64,000 nt of DNA from Sipunculus nudus (taxonomy: Eukaryota > Annelida > Sipuncula > Golfingiida > Sipunculidae): contig CM049307.1 in the NCBI GenBank assembly GCA_026874595.1, positions 93,474,330 through 93,538,329 of the forward strand. The letters run 5' to 3'. Shown here in pieces: positions 34,956 to 47,056 of the stretch; the stretch's first letter is position 1; every line of letters starts with the position of its first letter. Made by a program: the position numbers and the translations under genes. The notes under the pieces are model-generated. The model worked only from the letters and a program-made list of their open reading frames with translations. It was not told where the DNA came from and did no database searches.

Positions 34956-36059
34956 AGAAAGTAGAGAATATATATGACAAGTTAAAATAGAAAATACTGA
35001 AAACCATGATGTACATGTATCACTAAGAAACGTACATAACTGATTCTTTGAATAGGTTTATATCAATGTCATTTTTGAGTACTTAGTAGACGAGGCTCAC
35101 TAGACTTTGTCTAGAATATGGGCAAATGATTTACTGAAACTAATGAATGCGAGACCATTTGTTTGCAAAGCTCATATTTTGAAATGTAACGACTTTGCTC
35201 TTAGTTTTTTTTTAATATTCCATGCGTGGTAAGATATATTTATATTCTTTTGAAACAGGATATTTATGAGCATAGGCAGCGATAATTATTTACATAAACA
35301 AGTTTGACCAGCTTGTCTTGTCACTGAGTTCCATTCAAAATGAATGAAATACTGCTTTCATTTTATTTGTCATTTCTTTTTCTAATAATTCTAGTTTCTC
35401 CATATAAATTTTGTTTTATATATTTGTGGATGAACATTTTTCTCTAAGATGCATATACCATTTTCTATCCGAGTATTTTTTTTTTGGACAAAACATGTAA
35501 AGCCTTTTTTAAATCTTCTTGTCACTTTTCAAAACAATTATTATTTGAGCATGCGCAAGGTGCGGGGTTCATAGATCATCTGCTGTGTTTCATCACAACG
35601 TTACCGTAAATTAGAAACAAAAACATGTCAATTGCAGCGACGGTGAAGCCGGAAATAAACAAGTGACGTATGGATCAAGACTCTCAGCTGACAAACATAT
35701 CACTGCCGTTAAAGGCCTAAATCCATAGTGAATCATATTAATATATAATTATATATGATTAATATGCGGATTCTGAGAAAACTCTATGACATGGTTGACA
35801 TATGTTTCAAAATTTACTTAATTCCGCTCGGGAACATATATAGATATATGTTTTGCACTTTTATAAGGGGCTACCTTATAGCCATTCTAGTCGTAATACT
35901 TTCCGCCATTAAAGTGTTTTTTTCCTAAACAATAACGTGCTCGCAAGCAGGGACTGACATAAACTATTGACAAGAAGCCTAAACCTAAAAAAGAAGGTTG
36001 ATGTCAATGTATATTTTTTTTATGAAGATCAAATATTAAGACCTCTCGCCCTCAGATAA
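33947..36059. other. AT-rich DNA without supported gene
   Basis: A (TA)n tract lies at 34911-34952. GC-richer patches at 34380-34460 and 34540-34735 have open frames but no recognisable motif or splice pair. Confidence 0.4.
34911..34952. repeat. Compound (AC)n(AT)n microsatellite
   Basis: Short CA tract passing into TA. Confidence 0.95.
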
Positions 36060-36700
36060 ACAAAAAAGAAACTGATTTTTTGTCACACGGCATGTGCGCC
36101 TGCCGAAATGAATTTGCATGTTAACATAGGTTGCCCCAAATAACTTAATGTAATAAATTAGAATAATAATACCCATATAAAAACTTGTTTAATATATAAA
36201 GTTTTGTGCCGAATAACAAAAGCAAACCACAGTGTTCTCACTTTGTTAATAATATCTGGCCGGTAAAAGGAGAAATGCCTATTTTTTGGACAGAAGTTAG
36301 GAAAGATTTTCATGGTTGATTTTTGTAATTATTTGTGGTGATGATAAGAGACGCGCATGGTGATACATGGTACAAGAAGGTGCGATGTATCTGTCGCTGT
36401 TGTGCCAGCTGAAAGCCGCTAAAAGATAAAACATATTGATTATACGATTGCGCAAGTTCAATACACGCAAGCAGGATCATGTTGCCGTATCCAAATGTAG
36501 GAAAAATACAGGTTATTACGGAGCCAGCTCGACAGGTCTCTTACCTTAGGTCTCAATTCATAAAATTTCAAAATCTGCAAAGATTTAAGACATATTTTCT
36601 TTAAGTTCAAATTGTTATCAACAAAATATAAATTAACCATAAAATACATAAAATACATGCTCAGATAGTCGCCGAAAAAAGATAATCTCAACATTTTCTT
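36060..36700. repeat. Diverged duplicate of 40180-40760
   Basis: Shared anchors are gtgcgcctgcc versus gtgagcctgcc, aagcaggat versus tagcaggat, gaaaaatacagg..attac and ccagctcg.caggtctc. Strongly diverged with many indels. Confidence 0.6.
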
Positions 36701-37158
36701 AATGATAAAATTATGTCTGTGTCCGATATGTCGTAATGTTTTTAATTAATTCTAGTGTATTAATGTGGAATGTTGGGATATGCATTTATTGAATTTTGAG
36801 GCCGGCCAGGGTGCAGACACAGGTGATGGCGGAGGTACGTGCCTTTGAGAGTTTTTTTTTATAGTTAATTATAATTTATAGCTTGTGGATCATGGTGACT
36901 TATTCAAGATATCTAATGTTTAATTTCTAAATCTGTAACAGTTAGGTGGATACAGTTAAATATCATATGATGCAGGCAGTATTTACAACATAAGAATTGC
37001 TGTTCTATTTCAGATAAATCATTAATACAAACTGATGGAGAACGAGTGAGTATATAAAAAAAATACTTTGTGACATGAAATGGATAAAATTTGATCTTCA
37101 ACATATACAAATATTGAGAGTTTAAATATCCAGCATTAACAATTGTGAAATAAGGAAA

Positions 37159-37159
<1 letters not shown>

Positions 37160-37204
<45 letters not shown>
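37160..37204. repeat. (TA)n microsatellite
   Basis: Uninterrupted TA dinucleotides. Confidence 0.95.
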
Positions 37205-37384
37205 TAAAGTATGTGACGAATGTGAACATTATATACCTTATCATAGCATGCACTGTTGCAAAATAAAGAGCGCTGTGTGTCCGCGGAGGAAAGACTGCAT
37301 TCCCGCAGTAAATCTTGTTAATCCTTTCTACAGAGCTATGTAAAACATAATCAACTCGTACTATCCTGTGAAACATGCTGGCTG

Positions 37385-37700
37385 CTCTGGCCTGCTCTCA
37401 TGTGACACTGTCCTGTTATCCTGTTACAGAGGCTTGTGGTGTCATTTATACTGATTTGTTGAATATAAGATGCTGGGCAGTGTCCCTGTGATAATAACTG
37501 ATGTCCTATGATCCCAGGTTGTGGCCCTACACTCCTGCCTCACATTCCTACGACATCAGATTGTAGTGTCATAATACCCTGTCACACTCTCCTGATGTTC
37601 TAAAACTCTGATTTGGTGTGTCCTAAATTCAGGTACCACTGTCCTACTGCGCGACACTGTCCCGCTATCAGGCGATCAGGTCCTGCTGTCCCTCGATATG
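37385..37700. repeat. Degenerate minisatellite, ~45-50 bp
   Basis: Repeats of a loose theme combining ttgtggtgtc, cactctcctg and tcctgttatc, with poor conservation between units. Confidence 0.4.
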
Positions 37701-38189
37701 TGCCTCCACGAAGATTCGAATTACACCACTTTTAGACAGGCTGAGGGAGCAGGCCGTATGCAGGTTTTACCTTGGTAGATTTTCTGTATTCGTTCTTACA
37801 AACTTAATATAGTCACATATAAAACATGTCAATGAAATGTTAAAAAATAGGATGATGAATATGCTCAATATTTTGCATGTTGTTAGGGATATACGTGAAA
37901 TAAGGTACAATCGTCTTTGGATGGTGTAATTAGGAAGAGTCATTTATAACATGAAATGAGAGTAAAACTTTTATGTTTCTCCAAATCGATACTGACGGTT
38001 AGCATGAAAATTCACGCATACACCTGATAATTTATTGTATCATGTAGCATTTACTTCCGATATTACATCAATTATTTAAAGATTTTAGAGTGAAGTAGAA
38101 ACCTACAATCTAAGGTTCCTGCTGTGGGATGATTCCAAACCGTGTTTGCATTCACACATTCGGCCCATATTCAAAGGTTATTTACTGCA

Positions 38190-38430
38190 TACGTAACCTT
38201 ACGTTTTTGATTTTTCCTTGATAAAGTTCCTGAATCACTATCATGTACCGGATCCACACGCAAGTCTTATCGATTCTTCATTGGCCCATTCCCGCAATAT
38301 TCTGACAATTTCATGAGATTCTGTTCATGGTTGCGTTAGCTATAATGCGACCAATGCATAAACACATACACATGAGAGGGGATAAACGCATACCCTCCTG
38401 GCAGAGGCAATCAAAGGTGGAGAGACTGTC
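38190..38430 (+). pseudogene. Degenerate relative of the 48679-48954 frame
   Basis: Translating the plus strand from about 38225 gives FLNHYHVPDP, then LIDSSLAHSRNI, then VHGCVSYN, then THERG and LLAEAI, with at least two stops. These match in order the intact minus-strand frame at 48679-48954 (FLYPDHF, ILHWP, VHDCVISN, THERGGT, LLAEAIMEGE). The two copies are in opposite orientation, unlike the surrounding duplication. Not a recognised protein. Confidence 0.5.
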
Positions 38431-39121
38431 GTCCGTCATGCAGGCCATGGGTTCTTTCAATCATTTTTACTTCTGGGTAAATAGGTTTGCTGTGGAAAAG
38501 TATTACAGACAATTAAAGTGGCGTGAAACTACGTGTGTGTTCCCCCATGATTACAATAATATGGTTGTGTGTGGTACATAGAAAAATGTGAGTCACGATG
38601 TGGCAACCCGATGATTTGATCACAGGAGAGTTCTGGAACAAAGGCGACCAGGAATTTAATATCAGTAAATAGATATGGGCCTCTGCAAGGATATGACAAC
38701 TGCCTTATCTCAGGTGTACAGCACTGAATGTATAAAATAAATTATGGTGATTCAGGTAGTCTACAAAATTTAGTGTATCTTTCTATCTTTGCCCTTTAAC
38801 AAAATTCAATAAATCCTGTTATGAACTTTTATGTAAAGTTGATTTAAAAAAAAATTAACTAAATAAGGACAAGAAAACATAATACCATTCCCATCGGCGA
38901 CAGTATAAACAAAATTAAATTGATGAGTTCGCCATAGATTCCCACATTTTGCTGCAAAGCTGCCATTGAAGTCTTCGTTACAAATGCCACGTTAAGGGTT
39001 TTTTAATGCTCGCACGATTGTAAAGGCCAGGGTTAATTTTAGCGATTGCTTCCGTTTCGAAACACACCTGTCATGCATTGATTACTGTCCAAACATTAAG
39101 TAAACAAATGAATGCACCTTC

Positions 39122-39134
39122 AAATATGTCACAT
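39122..39134. repeat. SINE target-site duplication, left
   Basis: aaatatgtcacat, repeated exactly at 39380-39392. Confidence 0.9.
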
Positions 39135-39379
39135 GGGGGCCTGGACAGCTGAGCGGTAAAACGCTTGGCTTTCTCCGCTGGCGACCCGGGTTCGATCCCC
39201 GGTGTGGCTATGAGAGTGGGTTGTAGTTGCCCGTCAAAGGTCGGTGGTTTTCTCCGGGTCCACCGGTTTCCTTCGACCTTACCGACTACCGAGCGCCAAC
39301 ATACGAGCCGTGGAGAGTGCCTCGTATTAGATATAATAACTAGTTGTACAATCCATGTAAAATAAATAAAGTTTATATT
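39135..39379 (+). mobile_element. tRNA-derived SINE
   Basis: A 245-bp element. The tRNA-like head has an A box in tggacagctgagcgg and a perfect B box ggttcgatccc, followed by a central block (gtggttttctccgggtccac then cggtttcc) and an A-rich tail with aaataaataaag. The central block is reminiscent of conserved invertebrate SINE cores such as Nin, but this was not verified. It is transcribed by RNA polymerase III and mobilised by a LINE in trans. A 13-bp TSD flanks it. The paralogous site at about 48163-48175 is empty, showing aatctgtcacatttc uninterrupted. Confidence 0.85.
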
Positions 39380-39392
39380 AAATATGTCACAT
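39380..39392. repeat. SINE target-site duplication, right
   Basis: aaatatgtcacat, identical to 39122-39134. Confidence 0.9.
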
Positions 39393-39779
39393 TTCCCAAA
39401 ATCCAACTTTAACGAAGAGGTTAAAAATCAACCTGACCTTAATCTCTCATGATGGTTATTATACGGAATAATCAGGTCTCTATTCTAGTGTTTTATACTT
39501 AATACCTGATATATACAAACACATGCATGTCACATAACATATGCAACGAATATATACATATATATATATAAAACATGATAATTTATTAATGGCTATTACT
39601 AAACCAACCACCTTGGCCAACACTTGTTTCTGTCAGACATCTTGTACAGTCTCTGACTGCTAACTAACTGATGATAATGGATTGTAATAAGAGCGAGTGT
39701 TGGGTTCTTGGGGGATGGGGTTTTAGCCAAGAAAAGGAAAAAAAAATAATAAACAACGTGATGGTCACAGCACACGATA

Positions 39780-40000
39780 AAGGTACCTATCGTGGGATCA
39801 GAGGGATCGATATTGAGATTCGCTCAATAAATCGATCGAGCCATCCTATTATTTTTTTTTTCACTTTTTTCGCCCTGACCTTTCCTTCCATCAAATTTCA
39901 TAGAAATCCAGCGTGAACTTTTTTAGATATGGCTCTGACGAACTAACATACAATCCTACACACAAACACAAACACGGCCGATTACATAACCCCAAGCCAA
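39780..40000 (+). mobile_element. Retroelement 3'-tail remnant
   Basis: The run ccatcaaatttcatagaaat, then ccagcgtgaac, then acaaacacaaacacggccg and attacataacc resembles the 3' ends of invertebrate retroelements. In those a 'caaatttcaatgaaatcc' block is followed by an ACA-rich tract and 'cgccgattacataacc'. Just upstream, atcgatattgag and ctcaataaatcgat form a hairpin (about 39807-39838). The family is uncertain. Confidence 0.4.
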
Positions 40001-40179
40001 CATTGAAGGCAAGGTAATAACGTGTCTGCAGGTAGGGAAATATAAACAGGCCGACACGGACATTTTAAGTTTGAGGCTAAGGTTAAGTTATATGATAAAG
40101 ATATAATATTGAAACCTGTTTTACGGTAAATCCACTGTGTAGTTTCTATTGGTCCCGTGTGTACTTTGACAAACAAAAT

Positions 40180-40760
40180 ATAAAATATGGAATTTTGCCA
40201 CATCTCATGTGAGCCTGCCAGAAGGGATTTATATTTTAGGATTTTTTTTCAGTTATATTTTTTATATTTAAACAGAAAAATAATAACAATATGAAACGTA
40301 CTCAATTACTCTGGCACATAAAACCCTTCCTAGGGGAGTCTTATATTAATAAAAATGCTAGACCTTAAAAGGAAGAAATTCCAGCAGGTATTTGGTCTAA
40401 TGATTACAATAGTTGCTTTTCTGTCTTTTAGTGTTTGTTGTAATGACAAGTGCCGTTAAATGCATGATAAAGCGAACACTTTTACAATGTGTTGTGATGT
40501 ATCTATCTCATTACCCTGCTTGTTTTCTAAAATATTAGTCATACGGCTACACAAATTCAATACTTGCTAGCAGGATAATGATGCCCTCGAAAATAGATAG
40601 AAAAATACAGGATATTACCACACCAGCTCGTCAGGTCTCAAGTCGTGAAATTAAAGTATCTGCTAAGAATTGAGAAAATATAAAAAAATACCTGACATAT
40701 TTGCTTTAACGTTCACATTAACAATAAATGATGAATTAATCATAAAAGACTATAAAAATA
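40180..40760. repeat. Diverged duplicate of 36060-36700
   Basis: See 36060-36700. The two copies sit about 4 kb apart inside the long segmental copy. Confidence 0.6.
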
Positions 40761-42258
40761 GGTTAATGTTTTTCTATTACCTAGGAATCCTGCAAATACA
40801 TAATACGCCTGCATTAGTATCCTGATCAACCTGCCGTATGTGCTAAGCGCATGGATAAAATGAAAGTTCACTGTGTGTAGTTGTTTAACAAATCGAAAGC
40901 CTCAACTCTTTGTGCTAAAATGAAGGCTACGTATATCAAAATAGCATCCCTGGCAAAACTCTTTGAATTCAGATGCGTATATATCACTGGTCACAGTGTT
41001 TTTCTTAAGGTATATGTATTGATGATTTTTTCATATATATCCATAGGATATCTTAAAAAGATTTTTTTAATTATAAAAAGTGCATTATTTAAAAAAAAAT
41101 CTTTAAAATAGGCCAATATAAAACTAAATAAAAAAGCTCAAAACGTATGTTTCAGTGGGCACGGTGTTTTTCTAAATGTATATGCTAGGGATGTTTGTTT
41201 CTTGCGTAAACCTAAACTGTGACTTTTTCTCAAATGTATACCACCGTTATTCATCCCAGTCGTCACCATCCGGAAAAAGATAACACAGGAACCAAGATAT
41301 TACATATTAGGCAAAACAAGTTTTTTTTTTCTCATGCACCTATTTATAGAAATCCGTGCGGCGGAAGATCTTATCACCTGTTCTCCATAAAAAAATTCAT
41401 ATGATCAGGGGACTTTGTTATGATTAACAGGTAAATCTTATCGAAATATTATTTTTCTTGTAAGAAATTTCCGAATTGCTCGAGCTAAAATATATACTGA
41501 AAATCAAAATAAAAAAGTTTGATGATTGGTGTTAAAATACCAGGCGTATCGCTTGAAGAACTAACCTGTTTTACTTTATGCACTAACATGTTCTTCTTAT
41601 TTATCGGCCAGGAAACATGCAAACTGGGCAAGGGAGCATCTTTAGACTGAGCACGGGAGTATCAACAGACTAGGCAAGGGAGGATCATAAGAATATAATC
41701 TGAAACCCTAAAAAAAGGGGGATGGGTGGCTGCGAACCACACAATTCATCACAGTTTATCATAGCACCAACGGATCTTTTTCCTCGAATAAAATAAATGT
41801 GAATAGACAATGCTGAATGTTTTACAAATAAAATACCAATTCTAAATTATATTTATCATATTATATAAAGTGACGAGTTATGCAAATTTTGCCATGGTAC
41901 AAATATTTTACGGATATTCCCAGGGCTCGTAGTAAAAGATGTTTCCTATTTACAGGATTTGACAACAACCTTGATCTCAGATGTATTTCCCAAAATATTG
42001 GCAGTCTTGGTTTAAGCGATTAACAACTACATTCCTACCACAAGTGCTTGTATTGGTTACTTTAATCAATAGAAAGCAGATTGCAGAACAGTACAAATAT
42101 ATCGTATCAATATAAACTGGTAATGGTCATATAACAAAACTAAAAATGGTAAATTTTAAGTCTTAAAACAAACTAATAAGAGGTGCCAAAATTATAGCTG
42201 ATGTTTAGTATAAGCATATACACACGTTAGTATCTCTTGGAAGTTATGATAAATCTTT

Positions 42259-42534
42259 TCAAATATACATTTTTAAATATGCAAGAAAAGAAAACCCCCC
42301 ACTAGATCTCCCAATAAACAAAAACAAAAAACCTGAATTTGTAACCAGTATGTATGTCTGTATCCAGCAAAATTTAGCCCTTCTTGCCAGCTTTCCTTTT
42401 CGTTTCCCAAAGAACACTCCAAATTCTCCTGTCCCTTTTAGTATATGGCCAACTCTTAAAAACAGTTTAAATGGCCACAATAAACCTGTAGGGATTTTAT
42501 GGCGTCGTATCGTTCTCACGGGGTCTTCGTCATC
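42259..42534 (-). CDS. Unidentified open frame, possible exon or transposon remnant
   Basis: About 90 codons open on the minus strand after a TGA. They read INFADDEDPVRTIRRHK, then PTGLLWPFKLFLRVGH, then GEFGVFFGKRKGKLARRA. The first two-thirds have coding-like composition (basic/hydrophobic alternation, few AT codons); the tail becomes low-complexity. No conserved domain was recognised. A neighbouring open frame in another register lies at 42542-42739. Confidence 0.2.
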   Translation of the reverse strand, partial: DDEDPVRTIRRHKIPTGLLWPFKLFLRVGHILKGTGEFGVFFGKRKGKLARRAKFCWIQTYILVTNSGFLFLFIGRSSGGFSFLAYLKMYI

Positions 42535-42541
42535 AGCGAAG

Positions 42542-42739
42542 TTAATTGTAATATGAGATCAATAAAAATTCTGCCATTATAGCTTCTCGTGTTCGTGTCA
42601 AGCCTGTTTCGACACTTTTAGTGCAACCGTCTTTGGGTACTTGATTGTGTGGTTTAGTAACCCCTTCATAACACAGAGCCATTCCTGGGTCTACCTTGGC
42701 CAGTTCCCCACTTTGACTAGCTTTGTTGTAGCCCAACAC
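42542..42739 (-). CDS. Unidentified open frame, possible exon or transposon remnant
   Basis: About 65 codons open on the minus strand: GYNKASQSGELAKVDPG, then MALCYEGVTKPHNQVPKDG, then TGLTRTREA. It has higher GC than its surroundings and reasonable codon composition, but no start or splice pair that decides its limits. It adjoins the 42259-42534 frame in a different register, so the two may be one broken element. Confidence 0.2.
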   Translation of the reverse strand: MLGYNKASQSGELAKVDPGMALCYEGVTKPHNQVPKDGCTKSVETGLTRTREAIMAEFLLISYYN

Positions 42740-42944
42740 GTACTAACGTATTGATAATGGTCACCGTGGTATATAAGTCACTGTGTAACATGAATGTAGT
42801 AAGCCTTGCGGATGGTGTAATGAAATGTACAACCAACACTCCAGTACACACACATAGAAGCCATTGACAAAACCGGGGAGACAAACCAGTGTTACTTATA
42901 CAAAAGTTCAAGAAAATAAAAGGAAACCAAATTTATTTTCATTT

Positions 42945-44205
42945 CAGTAAAACCCCGCCTTGCGACCACACCACAATTGCGACCACCCCACGATTATGAC
43001 CACTTTGCTTGTCCCGAATTTTTTTTAGTTTATTTATGTTTATAAATGACTCAAAATTATGACCACCCCTGAATTAAGAATTTCGACCAGATTTCCTGGC
43101 CTCAGCGCTAATGCGATCCCGCTAATGCGACCACCACCCAGAAGTTCTGAAAAAAAAAAACATTTGTCACGATTCAATGGCTGCGCCTTGTCACAGGCGC
43201 CTTACCGAAAGATCAACGAGGGTAACAAGGTTTCCGAACCCGAGTGTTAATCTGGTCCCGCATATCTTCTTGACTCGGTGTCCGCACTGAGACTCGCTCT
43301 GAGGCGTAAGTTATAGATCAAAGAGGTTAACCATCGGCCTGATTACTTAAAGAGCTGGTCTGCCTTGCTAACTGTCCTTGGGTTTTGGGCTAGCGATGCT
43401 CATTGCCCCTCAGTGATCATCTGTATTACAGCTACCATAAGTGCGGGGTTGAGAGCTTAATATTTCTATCACAACACATATTATTCGATCCTCATTGGTA
43501 AAATTAACGACCAAGTTTAATCCTAAATGTGCTCATACCTTACACTGAGTATTTAGCAGTCAGTAAAATGTGTAAATAAAGCTTGCATGTGGGCAAATGT
43601 CACACATTGTCTTGCCTTATCGGAAAGATCGCTGTCAGTTTATTTCTCTACATGTTCCGTTAGCGTTTTAATTTCTTGCTGTTGCTGTTGCCTCGTAAAG
43701 AGCTCTCCTTGAAGGAGAACGTTGCGTTAATCAAGGCGGCAACATCAGGACGCAGTCAGCGCCAACTTGCTTAGCAGTTAAGCGTCGGTAAAACGCAAGT
43801 GCATGCAATATATACTCAAGCGGAAGGCTAAATATATGACAGCCACGTATTTGGTTCAATAAATATACAGTAGGTTTTCTTCGTATTGCCTCTAGTGTAA
43901 TTATGTGTTAATCATCAGTCACTACGTATGTGTACATGTTTATTAATTTTTATCATGAATAAATATATTTAAACAATTTTGTTTTCCTTTTCAACTACAT
44001 ACAAACAAAAACATTCATAATAAGGGTCCTCCGTTAAGTGAAAATATTTTTCTATAATTCACATTAAATATGTGCAATAGATACACACTGATACACATTA
44101 AACATCGGCTAGTTATATGCGACCCAGGTAAACGTTTCACAAATACGAAGATCCCCAAATTACGACCACTTTGCTCAGGGTGGTCGTAATTGTGGTGTTC
44201 AACTG
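42945..44205. mobile_element. pogo/Tigger-like non-autonomous DNA element
   Basis: The left end is cagtaaaaccccgccttgcg then accac. The reverse complement of the right end is cagttgaacaccacaattac then gaccacc. Both are CAG-starting inverted ends with repeated 'attacgaccacc' submotifs inside, typical of pogo/Tigger-like elements in invertebrates. TA follows the right end (44206-44207); the left flank is TT, probably a mutated TA. Length is 1.26 kb with no transposase frame. Confidence 0.6.
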
Positions 44206-45949
44206 TACTTAAAAAAACGCCAATATATTTTTCAAAATTGCTATGTTTACTTACTGGCCACATGGCGATGTCAGTTATTGACCGTCTACCTTTCGGAAGA
44301 CGCCCCCGCAGATACGATCTGGCCAACAGACGATAGTCGGAACTTCCAATTTACTTCAAACTAACCACAGCTTAAACACCAGAATACATTATTCAAATGA
44401 TAATACGTCACAATTATTCATACCCGCACTAATTCCTCAGTCGCAGCATTGATCCGGTAAAACAGCGATGCCGAGTACGTTTTGCCAACATTTTCACACA
44501 TACTGAGGAAGTCCAGGCAATCCGAGCGATATCCGGAAAACCAAGATCTATTACTGATCTTACATGATCACACAAGAATATCCTTCCGTCCTTTATAATT
44601 TATAAATATATATTAAACAACCTCAGGGAAAATTTTAAATAAATGTTTAAACTGCAAAAACGACTTATCTAACGTTGCGTATCAGCGAAAAATGTATCGG
44701 TTCCTTGTTCAGGGCCAAATTATAAAACGTTGGTCGAGGCCAAGAAACCAGGGTCCTCGATGTCTTTTTACTTTACTCAGCTAACCCTTTTTTGTATTTA
44801 TAATATTCATATTATTAATAGTGAAAGTAAATATGGCAACATGCATATCAGTATTACAGAAATATAACAGAATATTTGATATTCTTACTGGAGCTAATTA
44901 TAGCCTTGATATGATTAGTCGATGAAATTCAATTATCTACTCGACCATGGTCATGAAAAAGGAAATAAACCTTTAAATATTACAAATGTTCAAATACAGG
45001 ATTACAATACCACAGTTTCAATCATACCTGCAAAATTAAACGTTAGTGGCACGGTAAAATATACCCTAATAACCCGATGTATTGCATGACATTTTAGACT
45101 TGTTTTCGAACTATTTTCCCTTTTATTTTTGTATTTTCGGGTCATCCGACGTTATATATTGGTCAACTGACTTACAAACGTTAGAGTACCGTTCAAGTAT
45201 ATCACAACCAACCCTCCCAGATTACACACAACAGCTGATGACAGGAAACTGATGCCAGCAAGAAGCTATCTGATAATTGGATGGAAACTGATGCCGACAC
45301 CCCTCTCTCCCTCCATACCCGCACACTTACCATGATAAGACCCCTCCCGTAACAACGCTCACTAGCCAACGGAAGTCAAGTGCTGCTAAGCAAAGAGCAT
45401 TGACGTGAGCCAAGTCACATAACCTTAAGTCACACTTATTTAAAAAAAAAATTGAATAACTTATTTATATTTGACATAACTGTGACCATGGAGTAAAAAA
45501 CAAGTGATACTGGTGATTTCAAGGGCCTGTGTTCTGGACCCTTAGTGTCTCTATGTTTATAATAGAGACCCTACACTATCTACAAGTGGCAAAGCCAGTC
45601 AAGATGCTTCACATTTTGCTTCGAGGATTGGACTGTAAGTCTCTATCAGGATGCAAATATTTTCGTCATTTTTTGTCAACGTCACATGGCCTAGAAGAAC
45701 GCTGTCAATTGACATAAACCAGACCAATCATTGACCTTTTTAATATAGTTTTTAACAACACCTACCATGTGCGAGAATAATTTCGTTAAAATTAAGCATA
45801 ATTGTAAAGTATCTGCATGTTTGTAGAATTTCTGACCGCATGAATACAAGCATGGCTCGCGGGTTACTGGAAGCAGCCAAGGCAAGTAAAATACGGATGA
45901 ACCAAGTTTCACTTGCGATGTTGTATCAGCCAAATACCTGATGAACCAA
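44206..45949. other. No supported gene
   Basis: Mostly AT-rich. A short local repeat lies at 45237-45300 (aaactgatgcc twice). A minus-strand donor-like site ccagtaagta at about 44253 follows an open stretch, but no matching exon start could be defined. Confidence 0.4.
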
Positions 45950-46650
45950 GATCCCAACTAGAGCAACCCAAAAGAAAAGAGCCCAGCCACCCAAACGGAG
46001 CCTTTAAGTGCTTTTCCGTTTCGATCAAACGTTCTAAATCTCAGTCTACCACATACTGCAGTGGCAGGGGACACGCAGCCAAACCATACTCAAAAGACAA
46101 TCCATGACCATCCATGACAAACTAAGACCAAGACAAGCCAACACTTTGGTAGCCCTGAGACAAGCCGAGAACAAGCAATCAAGACCAAATAAGCCAAGAG
46201 AAACACAACCCAGGTTATTGAATCAAAACCCTATTGGTGGACAGAAAGACAACCTTATGCCCACGGTCAGTAAGTCAACACCAAGTTAAGCCCAGCAGCC
46301 AAATCTCAGGTTTTGGTACGGGTCGGCATTCTGTGGTGGTGGCTGAAGTGCGGTATTCTCGGTTTTCCTGTTTGTATGTGTCGTTCTTCTGATTATGTGT
46401 TGGCAGGCTGCTTGCTTTGGCGATATTCGGCCTCGGGGTGTTGTTGGTGGTGAGTTCTTTGTGGGCGCGGTTTTGCTGCGGGTGCTGATGGGTGTGGCTG
46501 TGCAGTGGGCGCTGAGGGGCGTGGCTCTGCTGAGGGTACCGGTGGGCTTGGCCTTACTTCGGATGCTGTAGACGCGTATGTGCTGCGATTGCTGGGTATG
46601 GGTGGCTCTAGTCGCGCCTTGTGGATGTGGGTTCTATTGTTCACCTAGCT
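45950..46650. other. Strand-composition switch
   Basis: On the plus strand 45950-46305 is strongly A/C-rich (aaccc, ccaag, gacaagcc themes) and 46310-46650 is strongly G/T-rich (ggtgttgttggtgg, gggtgtggctgtg). The change happens within a few tens of bases near 46310. Confidence 0.7.
46393..46644 (-). CDS. Pro/Ala-rich open frame
   Basis: About 83 codons open on the minus strand, with internal repeats on the theme PSAPTAQPHPSAP / PSAPAAKPRP, ending at a stop near 46393. There is no good ATG, and a TAG lies immediately upstream. It could therefore be an exon beginning at that AG, or merely the translated form of the G/T-rich tract. Composition fits a disordered or extensin-like linker. No family can be named. 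Confidence 0.25.
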   Translation of the reverse strand: MNNRTHIHKARLEPPIPSNRSTYASTASEVRPSPPVPSAEPRPSAPTAQPHPSAPAAKPRPQRTHHQQHPEAEYRQSKQPANT

Positions 46651-47056
46651 CTCCTGGTGCTGTCAGCTTTAGCTACATTGGGCTTTTATGGCTCTTCATT
46701 AGCTTGGCTTATTTCGGTATCTTCCAATTTCCAGCAGTTACTTATTTTGTCCTTGTCTGTAAACAAATCTCCTGTGTCTTGTCTCAATAATTGATTTTGA
46801 TTACATAAATTTAAAACTGTTACGTTATCGAAATAGCTTGTGTGACTTATAGTTTACCGAGTTCACGACCCATTCCCATTTTCCCTAAACCGGTTCCTCC
46901 TTGCGTACAGGCTAATCTTGCCACTATTTGACTTAATAGGTCTCCCAAATTATCACTTTTGGCAGCACTGTAAATAGGATTAAATACAACATGTGGACTG
47001 CTTACCAATGATCTGTTGTATACACCAATTTAGGCCCTTGTAAAGCGGTTTACTGT

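Larger units (their letters stand above)
36700..42285. repeat. Segmental duplication, long copy
   Basis: Pairs with 47390-49510 in the same order. Anchor blocks are ggatatgcatttattga..caggtgatgg..aggtacgtgcctt (36775 / 47418), the interval 38640-39134 / 47690-48170, the block after the SINE (39393-39700 / 48170-48540), and 41600-42285 / 48990-49510 with caccaacggatc versus cgccaacggatc. The long copy carries extra material between the blocks. Confidence 0.75.

Noticed and set aside
39135-39210. Possible tRNA gene
   Set aside because: A and B boxes are present but the cloverleaf does not close. The sequence is the head of a SINE with TSD and tail.
44240-44326. Minus-strand exon ending at ccagtaagta
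   Set aside because: The donor is good, but no acceptor, start codon or family could be defined, and a stop lies just upstream in frame.
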